Positions 16,766 through 25,662 of a stretch of 64,000 nucleotides of DNA are shown here, piece after piece. The DNA comes from an uncultured Aquimarina sp. Lineage in GTDB: Bacteria; Bacteroidota; Bacteroidia; Flavobacteriales; Flavobacteriaceae. Both the position numbers and the translations under genes were made by a program. How positions within the stretch are numbered: position 1 is the stretch's first letter; each line of letters begins with the position of its first letter. Where the stretch lies: contig CANMSO010000004.1 in assembly GCA_947500545.1 (NCBI GenBank), positions 248,001 through 312,000 on the forward strand. The letters are read 5' to 3'. Below the pieces are notes generated by a model. That model was not told the origin of the DNA. It was given only the letters and a program-made list of their open reading frames with translations, and ran no database searches.

Positions 16766-17350
16766 ATGAACCTCGAGAACAGTATATTTTCAGAAATTTT
16801 TAAGGATATCTCTTTTACTGCTGAAGAAAACAGTCTGATAAGAAGTAACTTTGAACAGATTACCTTAATAAAAGGAGAAACTCTTTTGCACTCAAACGAA
16901 ATAGTATATCATCAATACTACGTTTGCGATGGTTGTCTAAGAACTTTTTTTATTGACGATAGTGGAAAAGAACATACATTACAATTTGCCATGAAGGATT
17001 GGTGGATAAGTGACTATACGGCCTTCTTCTCAACATCAAAAGCAATAATGAATATTGAATGTATCCAAGACGCGACCATTTATAAGGTTTCCAAAGAAAG
17101 CATTGAGATCTTGTATCATCAAATCCCTCAAATAGAAACTTTTTTCAGAAAGAAAATGGAGAATGGGTTCGCGGCTTTCCAGAAAAGAATACTCTCTAAT
17201 TTATCACAACCAGCAAAGGAAAGATATATTTACTTTATGAATAATTATCCAAATATTGAGCAAAGTGTAAAGAACTATCATATTGCATCATATTTAGGAA
17301 TAACTACCGAAAGTTTGAGCAGAATTAGAAAAGAAATTGCCCAAGAGTAG
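16766..17350 (+). CDS. Crp/Fnr-family transcriptional regulator
   Basis: 194 aa with an N-terminal cyclic-nucleotide-binding-like beta-roll (about residues 25-115; GETLLHSNEIVYHQYYVCDG and KEHTLQFAMKDWWISDY) and a C-terminal winged helix (about 145-190; YHIASYLGITTESLSRIRKE). This is the usual Flavobacteria form that lacks the Arg-Ser phosphate-binding loop of true Crp, so the ligand is probably not cAMP. The DJ-1-like lipoprotein gene starts 82 bp downstream in the same direction and may be co-regulated. Confidence 0.85.
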   Translation: MNLENSIFSEIFKDISFTAEENSLIRSNFEQITLIKGETLLHSNEIVYHQYYVCDGCLRTFFIDDSGKEHTLQFAMKDWWISDYTAFFSTSKAIMNIECIQDATIYKVSKESIEILYHQIPQIETFFRKKMENGFAAFQKRILSNLSQPAKERYIYFMNNYPNIEQSVKNYHIASYLGITTESLSRIRKEIAQE

Positions 17351-17432
17351 TTTTTTATCATACATCAATTTTTTCATCTCTTTTAGATTATAATTTTGTC
17401 TAACAGTAACCAATAATTAAAAAGATAGAATT

Positions 17433-18224
17433 ATGAAAAATATAGTACTAGTATTTACTATCGTAATTGCACTTATCTCATGTAAAAACAAGACAGAAAA
17501 GCAACCATCCACAGAAAAAATCTCAAATACTAAAATAGAAAAAATGAAAAACGTATTATTTGTATTAACGAGTCATGAAGATTTAGGAAACACCGGAGAA
17601 AAAACTGGTTTTTGGATTGAAGAATTCGCCGCACCATACTACGCTTTAAAGGATAAAGGAGTAAATATTACTCTTGCATCACCTAAAGGAGGCCAACCAC
17701 CAATTGACCCTAAAAGTGAATTGCCTGATTTCCAAACTCCCGCAACAGTAAGATTTAACGAGGACAAAGAAACACAAGACCTCTTATCCAAAACCTTAAA
17801 GTTAGAAATCGTAGATCAAGCTGATTATGATGCCATATTTTATCCTGGTGGACATGGACCTCTTTGGGATCTGTCTGAAGACAAAAACTCAATTCGATTA
17901 ATTGAAAGTTTTTATGCTCATAACAAACCTGTAGCTGCTGTTTGTCACGCTCCCGCAATATTCAAACATACTAAAGCTGCTGATGGTGCTTCATTGGTAA
18001 AAGGAAAAAAAGTTACTGGATTCTCGAATACAGAAGAAGATGCAGTGCAATTAACCCAAGTTGTTCCATTTCTAGTCGAAGATATGTTAAAAGAAAATGG
18101 TGGAATCTTTTCTAAGAAAGAAGATTGGACCGCGTATGCTATAGAAGACGGCTTGCTAATTACAGGACAAAATCCTGCTTCATCAGAGCTTGTTGCTGAA
18201 TTATTATTGAAAAAGTTAAAGTAA
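17433..18224 (+). CDS. DJ-1/PfpI-family lipoprotein (Hsp31-like)
   Basis: A class-I glutamine-amidotransferase-like protein of the DJ-1/PfpI superfamily with a lipoprotein signal peptide (lipobox ending LISC, about residue 17), so it probably acts in the periplasm. The catalytic elbow is AAVCHAPAIF with Cys at about residue 171 and the following His; the conserved acid is the Glu in TGFWIEEF. The pattern YPGGHGPLWDL is the family oxyanion region. Related proteins are Hsp31-type chaperones and glyoxalase III. An internal ATG at residue 37 (MKNVLFVLTS) marks the beginning of the catalytic domain and could be a start for a cytoplasmic form. Confidence 0.85.
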   Translation: MKNIVLVFTIVIALISCKNKTEKQPSTEKISNTKIEKMKNVLFVLTSHEDLGNTGEKTGFWIEEFAAPYYALKDKGVNITLASPKGGQPPIDPKSELPDFQTPATVRFNEDKETQDLLSKTLKLEIVDQADYDAIFYPGGHGPLWDLSEDKNSIRLIESFYAHNKPVAAVCHAPAIFKHTKAADGASLVKGKKVTGFSNTEEDAVQLTQVVPFLVEDMLKENGGIFSKKEDWTAYAIEDGLLITGQNPASSELVAELLLKKLK

Positions 18225-18232
18225 AAATACAA

Positions 18233-18365
18233 CTCAACAACTTATATTAAAATTAGCTTATGAAGCGCAAGTAATTAAATCTTGCGCTTTTTTTATACAT
18301 TTATACAGTCCTAAAATATTTGATTATCAAAATGCTACTTTTCATATACAAGCCTTTTAGCGGTA
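18233..18365 (+). repeat. attC-like palindromic element 13
   Basis: Left CTCAACAACTTATATTAAAA with TTAGC, right GCTACTTTTCATATACAAGC with CTTTTAGC. A strong terminator-like hairpin is embedded in it at 18263-18296. Confidence 0.45.
18263..18296 (+). terminator. Rho-independent terminator after the DJ-1-like gene
   Basis: A perfect 9-bp stem AAGCGCAAG / CTTGCGCTT with a 9-base loop, followed by a T-rich run. It lies 39 bp downstream of the DJ-1-like stop codon. Confidence 0.8.
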
Positions 18366-18411
18366 TTGTATAGGGCAACATACAATTAACAAATACGCAT
18401 AAATTACACCC

Positions 18412-18846
18412 ATGGCAAAGAATAAGACAATCAAAACAGAGGCTAGCGTCATTGATTTCATTAATACATATGTTGATAATGAGCAAAAGAAAAAAGATAG
18501 CTTTCAATTAATTGAATTAATGAGCAAATGGTCGGGATTCGAACCTAAAATGTGGGGGCCAACAATTATTGGTTTTGGCAGTTATCACTATAAATATGCT
18601 AGTGGACATGAGGGTGATGCTCCGCTCATTGGTTTTTCACCCAGGAAAACGGCCTTCTCTCTCTATGTATACTCGCCTATCGAAAAGCATAAACATTTCT
18701 TGGAAGATTTAGGTAAATTTAAAATGGGGAAAGCGTGTATCTATGCAAAAAAACTCTCTGACATCAACGTGATAACCCTGGAAAAAATATCTAAAGCAAC
18801 CATTGCATATCTCAACGAACATCATGAATGTGCTTGTAGAAATTAA
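18412..18846 (+). CDS. DUF1801-family protein
   Basis: 144 aa soluble protein of the DUF1801 (YdhG-like) family, recognised by MSKWSGFEPKMWGPTIIGFG, YKYASGHEGD, and FSPRKTAFSLYVY. The family is small and cytoplasmic and has no known reaction. Length is normal. ATG at 18412; bounded by palindromic elements. A 19-codon ATG-started frame at 18860-18919 follows it but has no support as a gene. Confidence 0.75.
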   Translation: MAKNKTIKTEASVIDFINTYVDNEQKKKDSFQLIELMSKWSGFEPKMWGPTIIGFGSYHYKYASGHEGDAPLIGFSPRKTAFSLYVYSPIEKHKHFLEDLGKFKMGKACIYAKKLSDINVITLEKISKATIAYLNEHHECACRN

Positions 18847-18972
18847 AACATCTCATATCATGACTTTGAGAGATGCGCCTAATGAAGCAATAGAAAAGAT
18901 AAATGATTTAATGCAGTAACTAAAAAAAGTACCTGCCAAAATCACAACCAATAATTAAAAGAAAAACAACTA

Positions 18973-19126
18973 CTGACAACATTAAGGTATTTAATTACTT
19001 TAGAATCTTCCCACTTCTATAGACTTAGTGTGGATTCTGAAAATTCACTTGTATTACTTATCTTTAAGAACATACAGAAAGTATTTGCAAACTGCTCACA
19101 ACTAACCTTATACAAACCGTTGGTAT
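18973..19126 (+). repeat. attC-like palindromic element 14
   Basis: Left CTGACAACATTAAGGTATTT with AATTAC; right CACAACTAACCTTATACAAA with CCGTTGGTA. The right end carries GTTGGTA. The 289-bp gap 18847-19135 is otherwise non-coding. Confidence 0.45.
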
Positions 19127-19135
19127 ATTCAAAAA

Positions 19136-19690
19136 ATGACGACAAACATATCCAAAGTAACACTACATATGGTTTCAAGTCTTGACGGCTTTATTGCCAA
19201 AAAAGACGGAACCGTTTCTTGGCTTCAATCAACAGACAATTACGACAAAGGAATCACTCTTAGCGAGGAAGATATCGAGGAGTTTATCAAGGGCATAGAC
19301 TGCTATGTTATGGGTTCCAGAACATATGAACATGCTATTGAACTTGGATGGCCCTATGGTGATTTGCCCGTTATAGTATTGACTCATAGAGACCTGGTAA
19401 CCAACAGAGAAAATGTCAAGTTCTACTCTGGTGACCTGGATAAGCTTGTAAACGACCAATTAAAGCCAAATTATAATAATATATGGATGGTTGGTGGAGC
19501 TATGGTTACCAAAGAATTTATCCGGTTAAAACTAGCAGACGACATAATATTGTCGATCATGCCAGTTATTCTTGGAGATGGAACACTATTTTTTGATTAT
19601 GTTGGACGAGAACAACCACTGCATCTAAAGGATGTTACTGCATATAAGGACGGAATGGTAGAATTGTGGTATGAAATAAAAAAGGAATAA
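19136..19690 (+). CDS. Dihydrofolate-reductase-like (RibD C-terminal) protein
   Basis: 184 aa with the RibD_C/DHFR-like fold: VTLHMVSSLDGFIAKKDGTV (residues about 8-27), the NADPH-binding YVMGSRTYEHA (about 56-66), and IWMVGGAMVTKEFI (about 118-131). These proteins are YwjB/YyaP-like and probably NADPH-dependent reductases of unknown substrate. Such genes are frequent in cassette arrays. It starts 9 bp after a palindrome and is the last gene of the array-like region; a left-half palindrome follows. Confidence 0.8.
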   Translation: MTTNISKVTLHMVSSLDGFIAKKDGTVSWLQSTDNYDKGITLSEEDIEEFIKGIDCYVMGSRTYEHAIELGWPYGDLPVIVLTHRDLVTNRENVKFYSGDLDKLVNDQLKPNYNNIWMVGGAMVTKEFIRLKLADDIILSIMPVILGDGTLFFDYVGREQPLHLKDVTAYKDGMVELWYEIKKE

Positions 19691-19696
19691 AAATAT

Positions 19697-19720
19697 TTGC
19701 CAACAAAACGCTATCAATAC
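19697..19720 (+). repeat. Left-half attC-like remnant at the array end
   Basis: GCCAACAAAACGCTATCAAT resembles the left end of element 1 (GCCAACAACGGCTATAAT). No right half is found before the AraC gene at 19833. Confidence 0.35.
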
Positions 19721-19832
19721 TACCGAATATAACAAAAGAAAAAAGAATACAAAAATTACTCAAAACTAAGCGTAGATGAGGAACTGTTTTTCAAGCTCTT
19801 AGAGTTAACGAACCATGCAACATCATAAATAA

Positions 19833-20693
19833 TTAAATAGAGTAAGAATCGTATACATTCTTCCTAAACTCTGATGGGGTTACTCCTTTTATCTTTTTAA
19901 ACTTACGATTAAAATTAGATAGGTTTTTAAAACCGCTAGAGTAAGATGCTTCTGCAATCGTTATATCTCTATTTTTAGAAATAACCTGACATGCATTCTC
20001 AATCCGTACCTCTGTCAAAAACTGAAAGAAAGTTTTATTAGTTCTTTGTTTAAAATATCTACAAAAGGCATTGGGAGTCATATTCGCTATATCCGAAACC
20101 TCTTGTAAACTAATATCACTATAAAAACCATTCATGACTAATTGAAAAACGCCCGCCATTCGTTTTCCTTCATCATCTGTATAATTTCTTCTTGTAATTG
20201 ATGAAGAAATTGTAGTTGTTTCTGCCTCATTAAATAGTTTCAAAATGCGTATAAAAATCATAAAACGATCTAATCGATGCTTATTATTTTTAATAGCAAA
20301 AAACTGTTCTTTCAATTCTTCTTTCAGAGTGAGCGCTGCAACTCCAAGTGGTAAATCAGCAAAAAAATTAGATATATCCTGAAACTCTGAAAGTTCAAAA
20401 AATCCATGACCAAACGACTGCTTTGTAAAAAATATAGAAATCATATATGATTTCGTATCAGAGGGACTACTTTTTAGCACATGAGGGACCTGGCTTCCAA
20501 AAGCTAATACATCACCTACTTTATAATTTGTAATGGTATCACCAACGATCAAACTCCCTTCTCCAGATACAATAAGTGATAATTGAATCTCTTCATGTTG
20601 GTGAAGTTTATCATAAAAAACAAGTTCCTTATCCTCCTGAATGATAAGGGTATCTCCTGAAGTTTTTGGTATTTTAAAAGGTAGAACTCGCAT
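19833..20693 (-). CDS. AraC-family regulator of the hydroxyproline operon
   Basis: 286 aa. An N-terminal cupin sensor (about residues 25-105; HQHEEIQLSLIVSGEGSLIV and GSQVPHVL) is joined to a C-terminal double helix-turn-helix (about 185-280; SLQEVSDIANMTPNAFCRYF and TIAEASYSSGFKNLSNFNRK). It is divergent from the catabolic operon, with about 128 bp between the starts, so it most likely controls that operon in response to hydroxyproline or a pathway intermediate. This is inference from position. Confidence 0.85.
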   Translation of the reverse strand: MRVLPFKIPKTSGDTLIIQEDKELVFYDKLHQHEEIQLSLIVSGEGSLIVGDTITNYKVGDVLAFGSQVPHVLKSSPSDTKSYMISIFFTKQSFGHGFFELSEFQDISNFFADLPLGVAALTLKEELKEQFFAIKNNKHRLDRFMIFIRILKLFNEAETTTISSSITRRNYTDDEGKRMAGVFQLVMNGFYSDISLQEVSDIANMTPNAFCRYFKQRTNKTFFQFLTEVRIENACQVISKNRDITIAEASYSSGFKNLSNFNRKFKKIKGVTPSEFRKNVYDSYSI

Positions 20694-20821
20694 ATAACTG
20701 AATCAATATTACTCATATTATTAACAAAATACAAAATATGAGGTAATATAGTATCATATCTAGGTAATTTCAAAGTATATTATAGATAGGTTTAGCAATA
20801 TCTTTGAATAAAAACTCAATT

Positions 20822-21739
20822 ATGGTAATAAATTGGAAAGGTGTGATGCCTGCGGTCACCACGAAATTCACACAAGAAGATACATTAGACTTAGAAATGT
20901 TTGAAGTAAACATCAATGCACAATTAGAAGCAGGAGTGCATGGGATAATACTTGGAGGAACACTAGGTGAGGCCAGTACACTAAGTGATGAAGAAAAAAG
21001 AATATTAGTAAGGACTACAGTCAAAATTGTTGAAAATAAGGTTCCTGTGATTATTAATATTGCAGAGCAAACCACCAAAGGAGCTATTGAGGCAGCTAGA
21101 AAAGCAAAAGAGGATGGAGCCAGCGGTTTAATGATACTTCCCCCTATGCGTTACAAAGCCGGAGATAGGGAAACAGTGGTTTATTTTAAGGAAGTTGCCA
21201 AAAGCACAGATCTGCCCATTATGATTTACAACAATCCTGTTGATTATAAAATTGAAGTCACCTTGGATATGTTTGAAGAGTTATTGGTATTTGATAACAT
21301 CCAGGCCGTAAAAGAGTCTACAAGAGATATTTCTAATGTCACAAGAATCAAAAATAGGTTTGGAAATCGACTAAAAATCTTATCGGGAGTAGACACTCTT
21401 GCTTTAGAAAGTTTATTAATGGGTGCTGATGGCTGGGTTGCTGGGTTAGTAGATGCTTTTCCGGCAGAAACAGTAGCTATTTACGAACTCCAAAAAGCAA
21501 GAAGAATAAAAGAGGCTATAGAAATTTATCGTTGGTTTTTACCGTTGCTAGAGTTAGACATAAACCCTAAATTAGTACAAAACATTAAACTAGCAGAAGT
21601 AGCTACAGGAATTGGTACCGAAAACGTAAGAGCTCCCAGATTACCACTTGTTGGAGAGGAACGAAAAAAGGTACTGAATATTATAGAAAATGGCCTAAAA
21701 ACAAGGCCGACTCTGCCAGATTATAAAACGTTGAATTAA
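20822..21739 (+). CDS. DapA-family lyase/deaminase, probable pyrroline-4-hydroxy-2-carboxylate deaminase
   Basis: A TIM-barrel of the dihydrodipicolinate synthase family. The Schiff-base Lys is in QAVKESTRD (about residue 164), the catalytic Tyr in MIYNNPVDY (about 137), and the substrate-carboxylate loop in GGTLGEAS. The family catalyses aldol cleavage or dehydration/deamination. Its place in an operon with hydroxyproline epimerase, an FAD amino-acid oxidase and a semialdehyde dehydrogenase points to deamination of delta1-pyrroline-4-hydroxy-2-carboxylate to 2-oxoglutarate semialdehyde. ATG 20822 is preferred over an in-frame TTG at 20804 since conserved sequence begins VINWKGVMPA. Confidence 0.85.
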   Translation: MVINWKGVMPAVTTKFTQEDTLDLEMFEVNINAQLEAGVHGIILGGTLGEASTLSDEEKRILVRTTVKIVENKVPVIINIAEQTTKGAIEAARKAKEDGASGLMILPPMRYKAGDRETVVYFKEVAKSTDLPIMIYNNPVDYKIEVTLDMFEELLVFDNIQAVKESTRDISNVTRIKNRFGNRLKILSGVDTLALESLLMGADGWVAGLVDAFPAETVAIYELQKARRIKEAIEIYRWFLPLLELDINPKLVQNIKLAEVATGIGTENVRAPRLPLVGEERKKVLNIIENGLKTRPTLPDYKTLN

Positions 21740-21771
21740 TCGACTCATTTTCACATTAAATCATTAAAACC

Positions 21772-23355
21772 ATGATAACTGGTAAAAATTACATTGGCAA
21801 TCAACTTTCTGCTAACGGCAGCAAAACATATAGAACGTTTGACCCCAAATTAAATATTGAAAATGATCATACTTTTTTTGAAGCGTCTGTTGAGGAAATA
21901 GAAAAAGCCGTCGTCTTAGCTTCACAAGCTTTCAAGGTTTTTAAAAATACTTCCGGGACTAAGAAAGCAGAATTTCTAAATGCCATTGCAGATGAAATCG
22001 TGGCATTAGACGATATTTTAATTAAAATATATATATCTGAAACCGGCTTGCCTGAAGGGCGGGCAAAAGGAGAACGTGGAAGAACTATTGGGCAACTTAG
22101 AGCATTTGCAAATCTTGTGTCAGAGGGATCTTGGGTAGAAGCTACAATAGATACAGCCAATCTGGACAGAACTCCAATCCCTAAGCAAGATATTAGAAAA
22201 ATGCTTGTTCCTCTTGGTCCAGTAGTAGTCTTTGGAGCAAGCAATTTCCCTTTAGCCTACTCTACCGCAGGTGGTGATACAGCGGCGGCTTTTGCCGCAG
22301 GTTGTCCTGTTATTGTAAAATCACACCCCATGCATGCAGGAACAGGTGAACTAATAGCTTCTGCTATTCATAAGGCTGCACAGAAAACAGAAATGCCAAA
22401 TGGTGTGTTTTCTAACCTAAATAGCGCCGGAATCGAAGTTGGAGTGCAGCTAGTAAAACATCCAAATATAAAAGCAGTAGGCTTTACCGGTAGTATTCGT
22501 GGAGGCAGAGCATTGTTTGATTTAGCATCCCAACGACCAGAGCCTATACCGGTATTTGCAGAAATGGGAAGTGTAAATCCCGTAATTCTACTACCTGAAG
22601 CTACAAAAAACCAAGGAGAAGTCTTGGCAAAAACATATGCCAAATCTATCACCTTAGGAACCGGACAATTTTGTACCAATCCTGGTTTGATTATAGGTAT
22701 TAAAGGAGAGCCTCTAAATGATTTTATAAATGTACTTTCTAATGAAATCGTGAAAATCGAGCCTTCCTGTATGCTACACCCAAATATAATTGGCAATTAT
22801 GAAAGAAATAAAACAACTGCACTACAACAACATGGATTGTCTGTTATAGCAGAATATGATCAAGATGTTGCGGTTAATTATGCCAGACAGACCGTTACGG
22901 CGGTAGAAGGAAAAACATTTTTAGAAAATCCGACTCTACATCAAGAAGTTTTCGGACCATTTTCTATGGTGGTACAATGCGAAAATGCTGAAGAATTAGA
23001 AACAATAATATCAAATCTAGAAGGGCAACTTACGGGAACCATTCTTGCAGAAGATAAAGAAGTCTCAAAATATAGTTCGATTATCGAAGCATTACAAAAC
23101 CGAGTAGGCAGAATCATCTTTAATGGTGTACCAACAGGGGTAGAAGTATGCCCAGCAATGTTGCATGGTGGTCCATATCCTGCATCTACAGATAGTAGAT
23201 TTACTGCGGTAGGAATTCATTCTATAAAAAGATGGGTACGACCATTTAGTTATCAAAGTTGGCCTAATGATCTATTGCCAGACGAATTGAAGAATGAAAA
23301 TCCACTTGATATTTCCAGATTGGTAAATGGTAAGCAAACTAATAAATCGATCTAA
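21772..23355 (+). CDS. 2-oxoglutarate semialdehyde dehydrogenase (NADP+-type ALDH)
   Basis: 527-aa aldehyde dehydrogenase. The catalytic Cys is in GTGQFCTNPG (about residue 303), the general base Glu in FAEMGSVNP (about 265), and the coenzyme-binding segment in FGASNFPLAYSTAGGDTAAA (about 155-175). This subgroup (long ALDH with GDTAAAFAAGCPVIVKSHP) contains 2,5-dioxopentanoate (alpha-ketoglutarate semialdehyde) dehydrogenases. It would perform the last step to 2-oxoglutarate. It is 32 bp downstream of the DapA-like gene and 1 bp upstream of the epimerase gene. Confidence 0.85.
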   Translation: MITGKNYIGNQLSANGSKTYRTFDPKLNIENDHTFFEASVEEIEKAVVLASQAFKVFKNTSGTKKAEFLNAIADEIVALDDILIKIYISETGLPEGRAKGERGRTIGQLRAFANLVSEGSWVEATIDTANLDRTPIPKQDIRKMLVPLGPVVVFGASNFPLAYSTAGGDTAAAFAAGCPVIVKSHPMHAGTGELIASAIHKAAQKTEMPNGVFSNLNSAGIEVGVQLVKHPNIKAVGFTGSIRGGRALFDLASQRPEPIPVFAEMGSVNPVILLPEATKNQGEVLAKTYAKSITLGTGQFCTNPGLIIGIKGEPLNDFINVLSNEIVKIEPSCMLHPNIIGNYERNKTTALQQHGLSVIAEYDQDVAVNYARQTVTAVEGKTFLENPTLHQEVFGPFSMVVQCENAEELETIISNLEGQLTGTILAEDKEVSKYSSIIEALQNRVGRIIFNGVPTGVEVCPAMLHGGPYPASTDSRFTAVGIHSIKRWVRPFSYQSWPNDLLPDELKNENPLDISRLVNGKQTNKSI

Positions 23356-23356
23356 G

Positions 23357-24367
23357 ATGGGCAGTACAATCTTCAAATGTATTGATGCACACACCTGCGG
23401 AAACCCAGTTCGGGTAGTTACTACAGGAAAACCTAATCTTATTGGTAAAACGATGAGTGAAAAACGCCAGCATTTTCTTGCTTCATATGATTGGATAAGA
23501 ACAGGATTAATGTATGAACCACGAGGTCATGATATGATGAGTGGTAGTTTTTTATTTGAACCACATGACCCAAATAATGATTTTGCCATTTTATTTATCG
23601 AAACCTCGGGGTGTTTGCCCATGTGCGGTCACGGAACTATAGGAACAATAACCATTGCCATTGAAGAAGGATTAATACAGCCAAAAACTCCAGGAAAAAT
23701 TAGGATGGAGACTCCAGCAGGATTAGTAAAAATAGAATACCAACAAACAGGTAAAAAAGTAGACTGGGTACGACTAAAAAACGTAAAATCATATCTTGCC
23801 AAAGAAGATTTAATTATTGATTGTCCAGAATTAGGAGAACTTGTTTTTGATGTTGCTTACGGAGGGAACTTTTACGCGATAGTAGATCCTCAGAAAAATT
23901 TTAGTGGAGTCCAAGATTTTACAGCCGGAAAACTAATACAATACTCCCAAGTTCTAAGAGAAAAAATAAACGAAAAATACCCTGATTTTTTTATTCATCC
24001 AGAAAATGAAACTATACGAGATGTGAGTCATTTACTGTGGACAGGTCATCCTATTGATCCCACTTCATCAGGAAGAAATGCGGTTTTCTATGGCGAAAAA
24101 GCCATTGATCGTTCTCCTTGTGGAACAGGAACCTCTGCTCGTATGGCACAATTACATGCTAAGGGAAAATTAAAAAAAGGAGATGAGTTTATACACGAAA
24201 GCTATATAGGAAGTAAATTTATAGGAAGAATTGAAGAAGAAACAGAGTTAGATAACAAAAAAGCAATTATACCAAGTATTCAGGGTTGGGCAAAAATTTA
24301 TGGATATAACACCATCATAATTGATGATCAAGATGATCCATATGCCCATGGTTTTCAAGTGATTTAA
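23357..24367 (+). CDS. 4-hydroxyproline 2-epimerase (proline racemase family)
   Basis: Interconverts trans-4-hydroxy-L-proline and cis-4-hydroxy-D-proline. Both catalytic Cys are present: PMCGHGTIGT (about residue 90) and DRSPCGTGTSARMA (about 255). The N-terminus IDAHTCGNPVRVV is the family signature. A racemase would have the same Cys pair, so the assignment to hydroxyproline rests on the neighbouring genes. The start is placed at ATG 23357, just after the ALDH stop at 23355; an upstream in-frame ATG at 23327 lies within the ALDH gene and is rejected. The stop is one base before the next ATG. Confidence 0.85.
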   Translation: MGSTIFKCIDAHTCGNPVRVVTTGKPNLIGKTMSEKRQHFLASYDWIRTGLMYEPRGHDMMSGSFLFEPHDPNNDFAILFIETSGCLPMCGHGTIGTITIAIEEGLIQPKTPGKIRMETPAGLVKIEYQQTGKKVDWVRLKNVKSYLAKEDLIIDCPELGELVFDVAYGGNFYAIVDPQKNFSGVQDFTAGKLIQYSQVLREKINEKYPDFFIHPENETIRDVSHLLWTGHPIDPTSSGRNAVFYGEKAIDRSPCGTGTSARMAQLHAKGKLKKGDEFIHESYIGSKFIGRIEEETELDNKKAIIPSIQGWAKIYGYNTIIIDDQDDPYAHGFQVI

Positions 24368-24368
24368 T

Positions 24369-25616
24369 ATGGCAAAAGAAATTGTAATAATAGGTGGCGG
24401 AATAATTGGATTATGTTCTGCGTATTATTTGCATAAAGAAGGACATCAGGTAACGATAATTGATCAATCCACAATGGATTACGGTGCTTCTTATATCAAT
24501 GCTGGATATCTATCCCCCAGTCATATTATACCTCTTGCAGCTCCCGGAGTAATGAAAAAGGGGTTAAAATGGATGTTTAATCCTGCAAGTCCTTTATTCA
24601 TAAAACCTCGCTTTGATTCTGATTTTCTACGTTGGGTATGGGCTTTTAATAAATCTTGTTCGTCAAAAAACGTAGACAGATGTATTTCTGCTATAAAAGA
24701 TATCGCGTTACTTGGAAGAGATCTATATTCTGAAATCAAGAAAAATGAGAATTTTAATTTTCAGTTAGAGCAAAAAGGCTTATTGATGATTTGCCAAACC
24801 GAAAAAATGCTCGAAGAAGAAATCTCGGTAGCGCAAATAGCTCAAAACGAAGGTTTACCAGTAAGAGAAATTTCGCTATCCGAGCTCAAAGAAATGCAAC
24901 CCAATGCAAAACTAGATGCCAAAGGCGCTGTCTTATATGAATGCGATGCACATACCACTCCACATGCATTTATGGATGAAATGAAAGCATATTTAGAATC
25001 TTCTGGAGTGTTAATTCACAAAAATGAAAAAATACAGGATTTTACAGTCAAGAACGGGAAAATCACTTCTGTAAAAAATATCAACCATACCTATACAGCC
25101 GATGAATTTATATTAGCAACAGGGTCGTGGTCAAGTTTGCTTAGTAAGAAACTAGGAATTAAATTACTCCTTGAAGCCGGAAAAGGGTATCGAATTAATT
25201 CTGAAAGGGATTTAGGAATCACCATACCGGCAATTTTGGCCGAAGCTAAAGTAGCAATAACACCAATGCAAGGATTTACGCGATTTGCGGGAACTATGGA
25301 AGTTGCTGGCATCAATCATAACATTAATAAAGTTAGAATTGAAGCCATTGCAGCTGCCACAAAGCAATACTTCCCCAATATTGAACTTACCAAACAAGAA
25401 AAAGATATGGCGGCTTGTGGTCTTAGGCCTGTTACTCCAGACGGGATGCCTTATATAGGGAAGTCGGATAAATGTAAAAATTTAACCATTGCTACCGGGC
25501 ATGCTATGATGGGATGGAGTATGGGACCATCTACAGGAAAATTGGTCTCAGAAATTATTTCAAATAAAAAACCTTCTTTAAATCTGGACGTATACCACCC
25601 AGATAGAAGGTTTTAG
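24369..25616 (+). CDS. FAD-dependent D-hydroxyproline oxidase/dehydrogenase
   Basis: 415 aa, DAO-family flavoprotein. The N-terminal dinucleotide-binding motif is VIIGGGIIGLCSAYYLHKEG (residues about 5-24) with the FAD ribose-binding acid in VTIIDQS. The C-terminal FAD-contact segment is GLRPVTPDGMPYIG then ATGHAMMGWSMGP. It most likely oxidises cis-4-hydroxy-D-proline to delta1-pyrroline-4-hydroxy-2-carboxylate, the substrate of the DapA-like enzyme encoded first in the operon. It is the last gene, followed by a strong terminator. Confidence 0.85.
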   Translation: MAKEIVIIGGGIIGLCSAYYLHKEGHQVTIIDQSTMDYGASYINAGYLSPSHIIPLAAPGVMKKGLKWMFNPASPLFIKPRFDSDFLRWVWAFNKSCSSKNVDRCISAIKDIALLGRDLYSEIKKNENFNFQLEQKGLLMICQTEKMLEEEISVAQIAQNEGLPVREISLSELKEMQPNAKLDAKGAVLYECDAHTTPHAFMDEMKAYLESSGVLIHKNEKIQDFTVKNGKITSVKNINHTYTADEFILATGSWSSLLSKKLGIKLLLEAGKGYRINSERDLGITIPAILAEAKVAITPMQGFTRFAGTMEVAGINHNINKVRIEAIAAATKQYFPNIELTKQEKDMAACGLRPVTPDGMPYIGKSDKCKNLTIATGHAMMGWSMGPSTGKLVSEIISNKKPSLNLDVYHPDRRF

Positions 25617-25631
25617 AAGTTCTGGTTTTAT

Positions 25632-25657
25632 CATTCCGGCTTGTGCCGGAATGCTTT
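25632..25657 (+). terminator. Terminator of the hydroxyproline operon
   Basis: Perfect 9-bp stem CATTCCGGC / GCCGGAATG with a TTGT loop, followed by CTTTT. It lies between two convergent genes and may also serve the minus-strand DUF4407 gene that ends at 25663. Confidence 0.85.
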
Positions 25658-25662
25658 TCTAT

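Noticed and set aside
18860..18919. 19-codon ATG ORF after the DUF1801 gene
   Set aside because: Too short, no recognised similarity and no ribosome-binding context.
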